Assembly (NCBI GenBank): GCA_903840265.1
Contig: CAIMFH010000107.1
Coordinates: 1 to 64,000, forward strand
Direction: 5' to 3'
Length of the DNA stretch: 64,000 nucleotides
Source: an uncultured Schlesneria sp.
Lineage (GTDB): Bacteria > Planctomycetota > Planctomycetia > Planctomycetales > Planctomycetaceae
A model generated the notes under the pieces. That model worked only from the letters and a program-made list of their open reading frames with translations, was not told the DNA's origin and ran no database searches. Shown piece after piece: positions 1 through 8,817 of the stretch (positions are counted from its first letter, which is position 1; each line of letters opens with the position of its first letter). Position numbers and translations under genes: made by a program.

Positions 1-125
1 CAGCCGGGAGGTTCTGTCACACAGCCGGGAGGTTCTGTCACACAGCCGGGAGGTTCTGTCACACAGCCGGGAGGTTCTGTCACACAGCCGGGAGGTTCTG
101 TCACACAGCCGGGAGGTTCTGTCAC
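1..125. repeat. 21-bp tandem repeat, six copies
   Basis: Six head-to-tail, essentially identical 21-bp units open the window. The core is AGGTTCTGTCACACAG, and the array probably continues upstream of base 1. There are no spacers, so it is not CRISPR. The unit is a multiple of three and frame 1 stays open to the TGA at 220-222, giving a QPGGSVT heptapeptide repeat. An isolated core copy at about 389-405, outside that frame, suggests a dispersed DNA repeat rather than protein-coding sequence, though a repeat-protein 3' end cannot be excluded. Confidence 0.9.
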
Positions 126-145
126 CTATATATACGACCGCCTGT

Positions 146-360
146 CCTCAGGCCCAACGGGCCGGCAGTTTTCCCAGCCAGGGTCGAAGGCCCTGGAACC
201 GGCCACCCCAAATCTCACTTGAGGCCTGTAGGGCCGCTCTTTCTGTAGACTACCGTGAGAGAAACGTCCGGCCCTTCAGGCCTCCCAAATCGTTTTTAAA
301 CGCCGCATTCCTGGGCCGTCGACCCAGGCTAGGCAAACGTCCGACCCTTCGGGCCTGAGG
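146..360. repeat. Nested imperfect palindromes
   Basis: This is a compound inverted-repeat block. The outer arms at 146-163 and 343-360 are imperfect reverse complements. Inside are a hairpin at 151-163 (GGCCC/GGGCC), one at 178-196 (CCAGGG/CCCTGG), a 15-bp pair at 221-235 and 270-284 matching at 14 of 15 positions, and a CCTGGG/CCCAGG hairpin at 310-328. No convincing gene overlaps it. It looks like a structured intergenic repeat; its function is unknown. Confidence 0.7.
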
Positions 361-587
361 AATCTCTCGTCGTCGAGTCGCCCGTCCAGAGGTTCTGTCA
401 CACAGACGACCGCACTATCTGAAAGCCACCGAAGCACTCAGGGTGATCGAGTTCGGTTCGCTCTGCATGAATTTAAGTTGGCTCTGCCTGAATACGTTCG
501 ATAATAGCAGTCCTTGACCGTTACAACCCCACTGAGCAGAGATTCGACAATGAATGAAGTGGCGGCACATCCATTGCATTACAGGTA

Positions 588-854
588 ATGGATCTTGCCG
601 AACCTCAGTCAGGGATCGATACCATGCTAATGCTCCAACAAATTCGCCCGTTCTCGTTTCGACATCGGTACGCCCTCGTGTATTGGGCCTCTTTCTCTCG
701 GCTCAATCTGATTACCAGCTACTGGAATCACACGGAACGATCTTGGGTGAAGACGCCGGACGAAGCGACTCTGTTTGAGACGGAAGCGGGAGCCCTCGTC
801 TATCGGCGTGGCAACGCAGAACGGATGCAGAAATCATTGGAAGGCGCGGCCTAG
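588..854 (+). CDS. Small hypothetical protein
   Basis: A possible 88-residue protein; I do not recognise the family. The C-terminal half (about residues 45-88) has a balanced composition and reads like a real folded segment, while the N-terminal part is less convincing. A second in-frame ATG at 624 would give a 76-residue product. There is no strong ribosome binding site at either start. It lies in a repeat-rich stretch with an overlapping alternative frame, so it may be spurious or a gene remnant. Confidence 0.35.
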   Translation: MDLAEPQSGIDTMLMLQQIRPFSFRHRYALVYWASFSRLNLITSYWNHTERSWVKTPDEATLFETEAGALVYRRGNAERMQKSLEGAA

Positions 855-993
855 CGAGGCAGTTGCGGGCGTGATCAAACGTTCTCGATGCCCACACACA
901 CTGGAAGCATGATGAAAGTTTGAGGCTGGTCCAGCCTGGTTCAGTCCCGGCCACCCGTTCGAGAGGTTGTCGGAATCGACGGAGCGGATTCCT

Positions 994-1098
994 GACCCCT
1001 TCGAGCTTGCCTCGACGGACCCGGGCTTGTGCACTATGTCGCCGCCCGCCCACTCAGTAGTGCAAAGGCCCACTTCCACCGAGATGAACTCGGTGGGG
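994..1098. repeat. REP-like pair, diverging
   Basis: Two copies of an approximately 42-bp palindromic unit lie back to back: a reverse copy at 994-1036 and a forward copy at 1058-1098. The unit starts TAGTGCAAAGGCCC and carries an internal hairpin (CCACCGAG/CTCGGTGG in the forward copy). The same two half-units occur at 9540-9650 in the opposite, head-to-head order. This matches the general REP/REPIN layout. No REP-associated tyrosine transposase gene is present in the window. Confidence 0.8.
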
Positions 1099-1121
1099 TG
1101 TCATGTAATAATCGTCTCAAA

Positions 1122-1216
1122 ATCCGTGTTTCATCCGTGTCAATCCGTGGCTCGCCTTCTCTTCTTCCGTCTTCCAATTTGCAATTTTCATTTTGCAATT
1201 CGCAATTTGCAATGTC
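1122..1216. repeat. Solo right arms of two dispersed repeats
   Basis: Bases 1122-1153 match the right arm of the TAGCCACGGAT family in reverse (ATCCGTG repeated, ending TCCGTGGCT). Bases about 1175-1216 match the AT-rich arm also found at 41510-41557 (TTGCAATTCGCAATTTGCAA). I found no matching left arms upstream, so this is a degenerate or composite remnant. It runs into the likely start codon of the next gene. Confidence 0.75.
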
Positions 1217-1925
1217 CCTTCCTTCCTCAACCAAAAAGGTCTCCCAATTGCCCGCGATCCCCATCCTGATGAGCTGGAGCGGTGGCAAAGATTGCTACCT
1301 GGCTCTGAACGCCCTGCGTCAGGATCCGCAGTACGAAGTCGTCGAACTGGTCAGCAGCGTCTGTCGCGAGACCGGTTGTGTCGGCATCCACGAAGTGCGG
1401 CGCGAGTTGATCCGCCAGCAGGCCGCGTCGCTCGGTCTGCCGCTGGCCGAAATCGACTTGTCCAGCGGGGCGTCGAACCAGGCTTACGAATCCGCTTGGC
1501 AGGGGTACTACTCCAGATGGCTGGCGGCCGGGGTGACTCGGGTCGGGTTTGGCGACCTCTTCCTGGAGGACATCCGAGCCTACCGCGAGCAGTTTTTGAC
1601 GCGGCTGGGGCTGTCCGCCATCTTCCCTCTGTGGGGGCGTTCTACGTCGAGGCTGGCAGCCGACGCGATCGCAAGTGGAATGAGGGCCGTGCTTTGCAGT
1701 TGCGACTCCCAGAGGCTGGGGGCTCAGTTCGTGGGGCGAATATTCGATCAGGAGTTGCTCAACGACTTGCCCGCGGGGTGTGACCCCTGCGGGGAAAACG
1801 GCGAGTTTCACACGTTTGTGTTTGATGGGCCGGGGTTTGCCCAGCCGATACCGTGGCAGCGCGGCGAAGTTTGTCGCCGCGGTTCTGTCGACTTTTGCGA
1901 TCTGCTTCCGGTACAACATGGGTAA
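1212..1925 (+). CDS. Dph6-like ATP-binding protein (adenine nucleotide alpha hydrolase)
   Basis: A member of the COG2102/DUF71 family of PP-loop ATP pyrophosphatases, the family that includes diphthine-ammonia ligase. Residues 21-27 hold the nucleotide-binding motif SWSGGKD. The middle has the family signature GDLFLEDIRAYRE followed by FPLWGR, and the C-terminus has DPCGENGEFHTFVFDGP. Length (237 residues) is normal for the family. Bacteria lack diphthamide, so the substrate is unknown; an amide-forming ATP-dependent reaction is inferred. The reading frame is open upstream to 1029, but that extension is translated repeat sequence. ATG 1212 falls at the edge of the repeat and ATG 1269 (just before SWSGGKD) is an alternative start. 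Confidence 0.9.
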   Translation: MSLPSSTKKVSQLPAIPILMSWSGGKDCYLALNALRQDPQYEVVELVSSVCRETGCVGIHEVRRELIRQQAASLGLPLAEIDLSSGASNQAYESAWQGYYSRWLAAGVTRVGFGDLFLEDIRAYREQFLTRLGLSAIFPLWGRSTSRLAADAIASGMRAVLCSCDSQRLGAQFVGRIFDQELLNDLPAGCDPCGENGEFHTFVFDGPGFAQPIPWQRGEVCRRGSVDFCDLLPVQHG

Positions 1926-1947
1926 TGTAATAGGGTGAAAAGGCGTC

Positions 1948-2079
1948 GACCACGAATCTCACGAATTTGCACGAATCAAGAATGATGCAGGATGGCGTGC
2001 AGTAAGATGTGAAGGAGTGAGACAATTTCCTCCTCGACATATTTGTATTGATTCGTGGAGATTCGTCAGATTCGTGGTC
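1948..2079. repeat. Inverted-repeat element, CACGAAT family
   Basis: Arms at 1948-1980 and 2048-2079 are near-perfect reverse complements, each starting with GACCACGAATCT and containing CACGAAT-type iterations about every 10-11 bases. They enclose about 67 bp with no gene. The layout parallels the TAGCCACGGAT family seen elsewhere in the window, but with a different arm sequence. It lies between the Dph6-like gene and the DUF6580 gene. Confidence 0.85.
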
Positions 2080-2155
2080 AAAGTCTTCAGTGATTTCACG
2101 GGGTGCGATTCGATAGCAGTCGCCTCGGCCGGTCGATTGATTTGAAAGAGTACTA

Positions 2156-2830
2156 ATGCCTCAGCCGAAGTTTCAGTTTTTGATCAGCCTTTTGGTGTAC
2201 ACGGTTATCGTCCGACTGCTGCCGTACGTCTTGATGAACTGCGATATCAAGTCCGACCCTTCGGTGCTGTACTACCCCTGGAACTTCTCGCCGCTGACCG
2301 CCGTGTGCCTGTTCGGTGGTGCGTTCCTGGCAAGCCGACGGATGTCGTTCGTACTGCCGCTGGCGACGTTGTTCATCAGCGATGTGGTTATCGCGTTGGT
2401 CTCGGGACATCCAGACTGGGGCTTCCCGCTGACCCCCGAGGGAACGTTCACGATGGCCCGCTTCGGCCGTTGGATGTTCACGTACGCCTGCTTCGGATTG
2501 GCCGTCGTCCTGGGATCGCTATTAAAGGGACAAAAGCCGAAAGGTCTGCCAGCGAAAGCCCTCGCCCTGGGCCTGTCGTTTGAAGTCGTGTTCTTCCTGG
2601 CATCCAACTTCCTGGTCTGGACCAACTTCGGCATGACCGAAGCCCCGATCTATCCCATGACCTTCGCCGGCCTGTTGACCTGCTACTACGCCGCATTGCC
2701 CTTCGTCGTGAAGTCGCTACTCGGCACGACCGCGTTCACCCTGCTGCTGTTCAGCCCACTGGGTGTGCGAGCTGCGACCGAATCCGATGAAGAACAGCAC
2801 GGCAAGCTGGCCCATGTCCGCGTGAAGTAA
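2156..2830 (+). CDS. DUF6580 family membrane protein
   Basis: A 224-residue integral membrane protein with about five or six hydrophobic helices. Family-type motifs are NFSPLTAVCLFGGAFL near residue 43, a short LFISDVVIAL helix near residue 76, and FFLASNFLVW near residue 147 followed by a GLLTCYYAALPF helix. These fit DUF6580, whose fold resembles the S-component of ECF transporters. A role in small-molecule or vitamin uptake is inference only; no ECF energising genes are nearby. It stands alone and is followed by a strong hairpin that probably terminates it. The ATG start at 2156 fits the first helix. Confidence 0.8.
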   Translation: MPQPKFQFLISLLVYTVIVRLLPYVLMNCDIKSDPSVLYYPWNFSPLTAVCLFGGAFLASRRMSFVLPLATLFISDVVIALVSGHPDWGFPLTPEGTFTMARFGRWMFTYACFGLAVVLGSLLKGQKPKGLPAKALALGLSFEVVFFLASNFLVWTNFGMTEAPIYPMTFAGLLTCYYAALPFVVKSLLGTTAFTLLLFSPLGVRAATESDEEQHGKLAHVRVK

Positions 2831-2860
2831 GCGAACGCGGCTGTCGCAACGATGAATAAC

Positions 2861-2897
2861 AAGAGCCCGGATTGGAGTCATTCCAACCCGGGCTCTT
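2861..2897. terminator. Bidirectional terminator hairpin
   Basis: A long stem, AAGAGCCCGG pairing with CCGGGCTCTT, with an inner TTGGA/TCCAA extension. It sits between the converging DUF6580 (+) and DUF1501 (-) genes, consistent with a shared rho-independent terminator, although there is no long T tract. Confidence 0.75.
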
Positions 2898-2923
2898 GAG
2901 TTGCCTTGAGGGAGGCAGTTGCT

Positions 2924-4225
2924 TCATGCGAACAGGCCATCGACCGGCTTACCGCCATCGACGATCTTCATCGGCCGGCCGAGGGGGCTCATGTTTTCCT
3001 TGGAGGGATTCACCTCCAGCGACTTGCAGATCGAGCAGAACAGGTCGGGCACACTGACCGGATCTTTGACCAGGCTGGTTCCATCCTTCGATGTCTCGCC
3101 GATCACCTGTCCACCCTTGACGCCCCCACCAGCCAGCAGCGCATTGAAGTTGCGAGGCCAGTGATCGCGACCGGTGCGCGGGTTGACTCGCGGAGTCCGT
3201 CCGAACTCGCCAGTCCAGACGATCAGCGTCTTATCGAACAGGCCCCGCTGCTTGAGGTCGGCAATCAAGGCCGCCAGGGCCGGATCACACTGGCGAGCCA
3301 GTCCCTTCACCGCATCGAAGTTATCCTGATGAGTGTCCCAGTTCCCTAATCGCACCTCGACAAACGTGACTCCCGATTCGACCAGCCTTCGAGCCAGCAG
3401 GCACCCACGACCGAAGTCCGTGTTGCCATAGCTCTCACGAGTCGCCGCCGATTCATGGCTGAGATCAAACGTCTTGGTGAGCGGGCTGAGGACCAGCTTG
3501 GAAGACTTATCCGTGATGCGGCGATGATTCTCAACAACGGTGGCTCCCCCTTGAGACGCGAATTCGCCTTCCAGCTTGTCGAGCAATCCCAATCGCCGCT
3601 TGAAACGTGATTCGTTAACAGTCATCGCGACGTTCTCCGGCAGCTTACCCGGGTTGGCCACATGGAACGGTTCATAGTCGACCCCCAGGAAGCCCGCACC
3701 GCTGCCACCGATCCCCGCCGCGCGTCCATTGCCGATGGAAACGACCGCTGGCAATTCGCGTTCGGCGTGCGAGAGTTCATGAGCCAGATTGCAACCCAGG
3801 GCAGGGTGCTTGATCGAGCCCGAGGGAATGTAGCCGGTGTGCATCTGATAGACGGCTCGATCGTGCTGACCTTCTTTGTTGGTCATCGATCGAATGACCG
3901 CGATGTCCTGCATCTGCTTCGCGGTCTCTTCCCAGCCCTCGGCGATCTGAATGCCCGGCGCGGCAGTGCTGATCGCTTTGGTTGGCCCGCCACTATCGGT
4001 GCCGGGCTTGGGATCGAAGGTCTCTAACTGAGACGGACCACCCTGCATGAACAGCAGGATCATGGCTCGGCCCTGCTTGCGCAGATCGGCCGCTTGAGCG
4101 GACATCACGTCGTGAAAATTGAACGCCCCCGCCGCGGCAGCAGCCGATGTCCCGTAGAGGAACCCTCGCCGCGAAACGGATTGCCGATGGAGCGTGACAT
4201 CTTCGTGCCAGGAGAATGCAGACAT
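2924..4225 (-). CDS. DUF1501 domain-containing protein (Tat-exported)
   Basis: A 433-residue DUF1501 protein of the alkaline-phosphatase/sulfatase-like superfamily, abundant in planctomycetes and of unknown substrate. The N-terminus has a twin-arginine signal (SRRGFLYGTSAAAAAG). Family motifs follow: LFMQGGPSQLETFDPKPG, HTGYIPSG, a mid-protein FGRGCLLARRLVESGVTFVEV, NWDTHQDN, and TGEFGRTPRVNPRTGRDHWP near the C-terminus. The ATG at 4225 has a GGAG motif at 8 nt; a TTG at 4243 is possible but abuts the upstream stop codon. The start lies 18 nt after the DUF1549 gene, so the two form an operon. This DUF1549-DUF1501 pairing is a standard planctomycete arrangement. Confidence 0.92.
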   Translation of the reverse strand: MSAFSWHEDVTLHRQSVSRRGFLYGTSAAAAAGAFNFHDVMSAQAADLRKQGRAMILLFMQGGPSQLETFDPKPGTDSGGPTKAISTAAPGIQIAEGWEETAKQMQDIAVIRSMTNKEGQHDRAVYQMHTGYIPSGSIKHPALGCNLAHELSHAERELPAVVSIGNGRAAGIGGSGAGFLGVDYEPFHVANPGKLPENVAMTVNESRFKRRLGLLDKLEGEFASQGGATVVENHRRITDKSSKLVLSPLTKTFDLSHESAATRESYGNTDFGRGCLLARRLVESGVTFVEVRLGNWDTHQDNFDAVKGLARQCDPALAALIADLKQRGLFDKTLIVWTGEFGRTPRVNPRTGRDHWPRNFNALLAGGGVKGGQVIGETSKDGTSLVKDPVSVPDLFCSICKSLEVNPSKENMSPLGRPMKIVDGGKPVDGLFA

Positions 4226-4243
4226 GAACAGGACTCCGATCAA

Positions 4244-6088
4244 TCATCGTTTGGAGAGGAACTCGCTGGAGTTCAGCAGACTCCACATCAGGTCTTCATA
4301 GGCTTCGCCGCGCAGACCGACATCCTTGATGTAGGTCTGGCAGATCTCGATCTCGTGCTTCGACGGTTCGCGCGCCAGCACCAGCAGATAGAGTTCGCCC
4401 AACGCATCATTTTCATGCTTGTTCTCTCGCAGGATCTTGCCGAGTCGCGTGTTGTTGTTAGCTGTGAGAGCCGCTCGCAGAGCGTTGGAGTTCATCAGGT
4501 ACAGCGACTGTGGCACGTTGCCGGTGATGTCGTCCTTGGGGACCGAGGGGTCGACTCCGAACAGGAAGTCGAACTGGAACCGAGGTTCGCGTTGATAGGC
4601 CCGCGGTCCCCCCATCGCATCGCGCCCTTCATTGGAATCTTCGTTGATACCCAGGACTTGGAACAACGAGTTGAACACCAAGTCCGCTCGCAGTCGCGTG
4701 GGTGTAACCGCAGCAAAGGGCAGGGCATCCTCGGCGACTGGCTTGGCAGCGACCTTCCGCTGATAGGTCTGAGTCATGGCGATCGTTCGCACCAGCCAGC
4801 GTATGTCGTGATCGTTGGAGACGAAGCCTTTCGCGAGTGCATCGATCGCTTCGGGGAAGCGGGCCGTTCGCGTTGGTCCCATGTCATCAATCGGCATGTA
4901 GAACCCTTCGCCCAGGAACTCGGCCCAGATGCGGTTGACGATGGCTCGCGCGAACCACGGGTTTTTGCGAGAGGTGAAGGACTCCGCGACGGCGGCTCGC
5001 CGGCCTTCGTCAGAGAGGCCTTGTCCGGGAGACGAGTCATCGACAAAGAACTTGGGCTGGATCAATTTCCCTTTGGAGGCGGGATCGTTCAGGTCGGGCA
5101 TGTAGTGTTCGGTGGAACCTCGTCGAGCCTGATTCGGAACAGGCATGGATTTGATTTCTTCAGCTGTCAGTGCACCATCTTTGTTGGTGTCACCTTGCTC
5201 GAAGATGCGGTCCCGCAGTTGTGCGGGGATGCTTCCGCCGGGTGCTTGGGCCGCACGGTCACGCATCTCGTCCTTGGTGACCTTGCCGTCGCCATTGCGG
5301 TCGTTGAATCGGACGAACTGCTCGGGGTTCTCGCGGAAGAAGAAGCCGCGTCCACGGTCAGCGTCGACCGAAGCGATTTCGAACGCGAGTGGTTGCCGAG
5401 TCTGTCGGACGGCGATGCGAGGGAAGTAGGCGGCCAGTTCGTGGAACTGATTCCGTTTCCAGACATCCGACGGATGATCATGGCAGTTCGCGCATTGCAT
5501 CTGGATGCCGAGGAAGATGCGACACGCTTCCGCGGCGACTTCCGCGGGTTGAGCTCCCTGTGCGATCAGCAGGGCGGTCTCGGGATGCTCATGGACATCG
5601 CCGGTGGCGGTGAGCATTGCAGTGACGATTCGATTCCAGCCGGCTCCCGAATTCAGTTTGTCCGCCATCCAAGTTTCGAAGTCGGCCTGCGCGATTCGAG
5701 CCCGATTTTCGGTGGCGGGCATGTAGACCACGTCGCGCCAGTAGCGAGCCCAATTCTTGCCGTACTCGGGCGATTGTAGCAGTTGCTCGATTAGGACTTG
5801 GCGTTTGTCCGCATCCGGGTCGAGCGAAAAGATCGTGACATCACGCGGTGAAGGGAGCTGGCCCGTGATGTCGAGAGTGGTTCGTCGTAGAAAATCAGCA
5901 TCGTTACAACGATCCACCGGATTGACCCCGCTGTGGCGGAGATCGGTCAGAATCAATCGGTCGACCTCGGCAGCGACCGCGTTGGAATCAGCAGGTGTTC
6001 GATTGTCCGCTGCGCAGGCCGCGGCGGTGACGCCGCAACTCAATGTCAGGGCCAGGCCCACTGAAAACCATCGACTTCGCACGATCAT
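4244..6088 (-). CDS. DUF1549/DUF1553 protein with EF-hand insert
   Basis: A 614-residue secreted protein (signal peptide in residues 1-27, ending ACAADN). The DUF1549 part occupies about residues 35-235 and includes DFLRRTTLDITGQLP and a haem-binding-type CANCH at 199-203. Residues about 255-320 hold two EF-hand loops (DRNGDGKVTKDE at 263-274 and DTNKDGALTAEE at 300-311). The DUF1553 part follows, with the family motif NPWFARAIVNRIWAEFLGEGF and a C-terminal LLNSSEFLSKR. It is the first gene of an operon with the DUF1501 protein. The pair is thought to act in the periplasm or on the cell surface; the biochemical role is unknown. The calcium-binding insert splits the two domains. Confidence 0.92.
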   Translation of the reverse strand: MIVRSRWFSVGLALTLSCGVTAAACAADNRTPADSNAVAAEVDRLILTDLRHSGVNPVDRCNDADFLRRTTLDITGQLPSPRDVTIFSLDPDADKRQVLIEQLLQSPEYGKNWARYWRDVVYMPATENRARIAQADFETWMADKLNSGAGWNRIVTAMLTATGDVHEHPETALLIAQGAQPAEVAAEACRIFLGIQMQCANCHDHPSDVWKRNQFHELAAYFPRIAVRQTRQPLAFEIASVDADRGRGFFFRENPEQFVRFNDRNGDGKVTKDEMRDRAAQAPGGSIPAQLRDRIFEQGDTNKDGALTAEEIKSMPVPNQARRGSTEHYMPDLNDPASKGKLIQPKFFVDDSSPGQGLSDEGRRAAVAESFTSRKNPWFARAIVNRIWAEFLGEGFYMPIDDMGPTRTARFPEAIDALAKGFVSNDHDIRWLVRTIAMTQTYQRKVAAKPVAEDALPFAAVTPTRLRADLVFNSLFQVLGINEDSNEGRDAMGGPRAYQREPRFQFDFLFGVDPSVPKDDITGNVPQSLYLMNSNALRAALTANNNTRLGKILRENKHENDALGELYLLVLAREPSKHEIEICQTYIKDVGLRGEAYEDLMWSLLNSSEFLSKR

Positions 6089-6107
6089 TGCCGACTCCTT
6101 GGAGTCC

Positions 6108-6203
6108 TAGTGCAGGTAGCACTTAAGTGTCGCGTTGAAACATGGGTTAGACTAAGCGGTTTTCTGCTCGCGGGACGCCACAGTTACGTGGGATGCGCTC
6201 TAG
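6108..6203. repeat. ~95-bp dispersed repeat, copy 1
   Basis: This stretch is homologous to 22027-22119. It begins with a small hairpin (TAGTGCaggtaGCACT), then a shared CGCGTTGAAACA block and a shared CTCGCGGGACGCCACAGT block. It starts 20 bp upstream of the ATG of the DUF1549 gene. The rest of the gap up to 6490 shows no gene or clear repeat, and presumably holds promoters for the two divergent genes. Confidence 0.85.
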
Positions 6204-6490
6204 AGGGCCGCACCGACATCGTCCGGGACGGACTATCCGTGATTGCTCAGATCATACTTTAAACCCCTGCATCCTCCAAAAGGTTTCGATGGTGAGGTGG
6301 CTCTACAGGAAAAGTTAAGGTAATCGCAGAACTCCACGTCACAACCGGTCTGGCTGCGTTGCGGGAATGGCCTGTCCGACCGTAAACTTTCAGGGAATCC
6401 AGACAAACATCCGATTTCCGCTGTGTTGCCGGACGGCATTCGCTGTCCTCAATGTCCGGCAGCAGCCTGTAAATCCCGAAAGCGACTTCT

Positions 6491-8272
6491 ATGCCCGTCA
6501 AGGTTCGCTGCTCGAGCTGCGACAAAGTGTTGACTGTTCCCGACGCCGCACGTGGCAAAGCGGTCAAGTGCCCTCAATGCGACACCAAAATCGCTGTGCC
6601 GGCTGGTGATGCTGACGATTCCAAAGTCATCAAGCCGAAAAAGAAGCCCGCCGCTGCGGCTGCAGCCCCTAAACCGAAGAAGCGTGTCGATTCTGAAGAC
6701 GCCCTGATGGCGCTCGATTTGCGCCGCGCCGAAGATACCAATGCCCGCATCTGCTCGAAGTGTGGCTTCGACATGCATGAGATGGACGAGGAAGAGACGG
6801 AATGTCCCAAGTGTGGCTTCGATATCGAAGCAGGGGGCATGGGCGTCAAGGCGAGAAAGCGAGCACTCAGAGGCCCGGATCCGGCGGACTTCTATCCGGG
6901 GTTGGCCAAGGACGCGGGCAAGTTCGTCGGCAAGAACATCATGCTCGCCTGGCGGACCGATGCTTATACGTTGGTTTCCCTGCTCATTTCACTTTTCTGT
7001 GCGTTCATGTATCTGTGGCTCTCGGCGTGGCCTCCGCGATACTTCTTCGCGCTGTGCTTCTCTGTTTCGTTCTTGGTGATCCCCGGCTGGCTATGGTACC
7101 TGGATACCGAAGTCATCAAGCTGACTTTGGAACGCAAAGATAAATTCAAGAAGCTCAATTTCGATTTCTTCCTGGCCAGTTCCAAGGGTGTGATTGGTGT
7201 TGCCTGGGCTTTGGTCGGGGCCGGGCCCATTTTGCTGTTGCCCGCCATGTTGGGCTATTACCTGGTCCACTACAGCGGGCAGCCAGAGTGGATGCTGCCA
7301 GTCTGCATCGGAATCGGCTTGCTGCCCATCGTCTGGATGCTGCCCATTACGATGTCTCACATGACGATGCCCATTTCCGTCCCGGCCTGGATGTTCTGGA
7401 AAGTCATTCAATTCTGGGGACGAACGCTGGGTGGTTGTTCGGTCTGGCTGATGTGGATTCTGGTGACCAACATCCCCAACTTCGCCGCGGCCGGATTGAT
7501 CGCCGGGGTGTGGGGGAATGACATTCAAAACATCGTGCAGACGATGGAATCGAATGCGGATATCAATCGCCAGCTGCTTGCCGCAGAGAACGCTCCGAAG
7601 GGGAAGAACGCCAAGCCTGTCGATATCACGGCGATCGGCAAGCCCGTCGATGTCGACCTGAAGCCGTTGATCGGCCCGGTGATCATACTGATGGTGATGT
7701 GCCTGCCGATCGGCTTCATCGCCATGTTCAACATGCGTATCAATGGGCTGTTCACGTATTACTTCCGAGACCGCCTGGAACTGGTGGACAAGGCGAAGGA
7801 TTACAAGTACGTCGCGAAAGCACGCCGCGATCCGAATGACGACGAGGAAGCACCGCGGACACTCCAGAAAGACGCCACCGAAGGGGTTGTGCTTGTTCTG
7901 GTCTTTGTGATCATGGGGTGCATCGGCGGAATGCTTTATGGAACACTGACCGATGCCGGCGTGACGAAGGGCGTCCTGGTTGGGGCTCGAATCGGGACTG
8001 CTCTCGCGAGCATCACCACGGGCCTCGCGCTGCTCACTAAGGCGTTTCAAACGAGCATCGGTTGGGGCTTCGCGTACCTTATTCCTTGCGTTGGACCTAT
8101 CCTCTTCATCTCCAAGCACTGGGAATTAACGCGAAAAGAGTTCTTCCAGGCAATCGTCGTGTTTGTTCTTTCAGCGACCCTGGAGGTTCTGATGGCCGTT
8201 ATGCTCGTGGCACCAGTGGAAGCACCACCACCCGTAGCGGCACCGGCCGCCGCGATGCCTGGTGCGCCATAG
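6491..8272 (+). CDS. Zinc-ribbon multi-pass membrane protein
   Basis: A 593-residue protein. Residues 1-40 form an MJ0042-like zinc ribbon (CSSC at 7-10, CPQC at 27-30). A Lys/Ala/Pro-rich linker follows, then a second pair of CxxC motifs (CSKC near 88, CPKC near 105). From about residue 150 there are around eight or nine hydrophobic helices, ending in an Ala/Pro-rich tail. The N-terminus is therefore probably a cytoplasmic metal-binding module attached to a membrane domain. I know planctomycete proteins of this layout but no function. It stands alone on the + strand with ATG 6491 as start. Confidence 0.8.
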   Translation: MPVKVRCSSCDKVLTVPDAARGKAVKCPQCDTKIAVPAGDADDSKVIKPKKKPAAAAAAPKPKKRVDSEDALMALDLRRAEDTNARICSKCGFDMHEMDEEETECPKCGFDIEAGGMGVKARKRALRGPDPADFYPGLAKDAGKFVGKNIMLAWRTDAYTLVSLLISLFCAFMYLWLSAWPPRYFFALCFSVSFLVIPGWLWYLDTEVIKLTLERKDKFKKLNFDFFLASSKGVIGVAWALVGAGPILLLPAMLGYYLVHYSGQPEWMLPVCIGIGLLPIVWMLPITMSHMTMPISVPAWMFWKVIQFWGRTLGGCSVWLMWILVTNIPNFAAAGLIAGVWGNDIQNIVQTMESNADINRQLLAAENAPKGKNAKPVDITAIGKPVDVDLKPLIGPVIILMVMCLPIGFIAMFNMRINGLFTYYFRDRLELVDKAKDYKYVAKARRDPNDDEEAPRTLQKDATEGVVLVLVFVIMGCIGGMLYGTLTDAGVTKGVLVGARIGTALASITTGLALLTKAFQTSIGWGFAYLIPCVGPILFISKHWELTRKEFFQAIVVFVLSATLEVLMAVMLVAPVEAPPPVAAPAAAMPGAP

Positions 8273-8329
8273 CAGCGACGGATAATGCTTGCCTTCCACT
8301 CGACCGCTGAATATCGATGGCGTCAATCG

Positions 8330-8602
8330 CTATTTACGTTCGTCGACGGTCACTTCTTCAAGGATCTGCCACTCCCCACAGGCGGCAACGCGCAGGTCGT
8401 CTAAGGCCACGTCGACTTCTTCCCCTTCGTCGCGAGGAGTGAAGTAGACGATGCCCGCCACTTCGTCCTCGCCGTTTCGCCACGCTCCATTTTCAAATTT
8501 CGTGTCCGAAATCTTGTTTGCGGGAGACCAGCCGATCGGATGGCACCAATGAGCACCGACCATGGGGGCCTGGTGCCCGATCTTAATGCGGAGAGCGTCC
8601 AT
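8330..8602 (-). CDS. Small conserved-looking hypothetical protein
   Basis: A 90-residue soluble protein with Trp, His and acidic residues (for example GAHWCHPIGWSP) and no recognised domain. The start is well supported: GAGGTG lies about 5-6 nt before ATG 8602. The protein is acidic and shows no signal peptide or membrane helix. It is transcribed toward the converging zinc-ribbon membrane gene. The region upstream of it (8603-8817) contains no gene I can support. Confidence 0.55.
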   Translation of the reverse strand: MDALRIKIGHQAPMVGAHWCHPIGWSPANKISDTKFENGAWRNGEDEVAGIVYFTPRDEGEEVDVALDDLRVAACGEWQILEEVTVDERK

Positions 8603-8817
8603 GATTCACCTCGGTGAGAAACAGTTGTGAATGAAAAACCGACGTGGCTGCCGTCTTGGGGCCGATGATCTTTCCGAGACGCCGTTGTCAAATCATCTCG
8701 GGCGGGTGCAAGGAAGGTGCTGAAACATTGCATCCAGATACCGAGCCGCCTAAGACAGCCTGACGCACCTGATCTTTGTGGAAGCCACGTCGGTTGTAGG
8801 AAGTGGCGGTCAGTTCA

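Noticed and set aside
1-125. CRISPR array
   Set aside because: The repeats are contiguous 21-bp units with no spacers and there are no cas genes.
4094-5779. Long open frame on the + strand opposite the DUF1549/DUF1501 genes
   Set aside because: It lies antisense to two well-supported genes and the protein has no family features.
7091-8119. Minus-strand frame inside the zinc-ribbon membrane gene
   Set aside because: It is rich in His, Arg and Gln and antisense to a supported gene; typical of a shadow frame.
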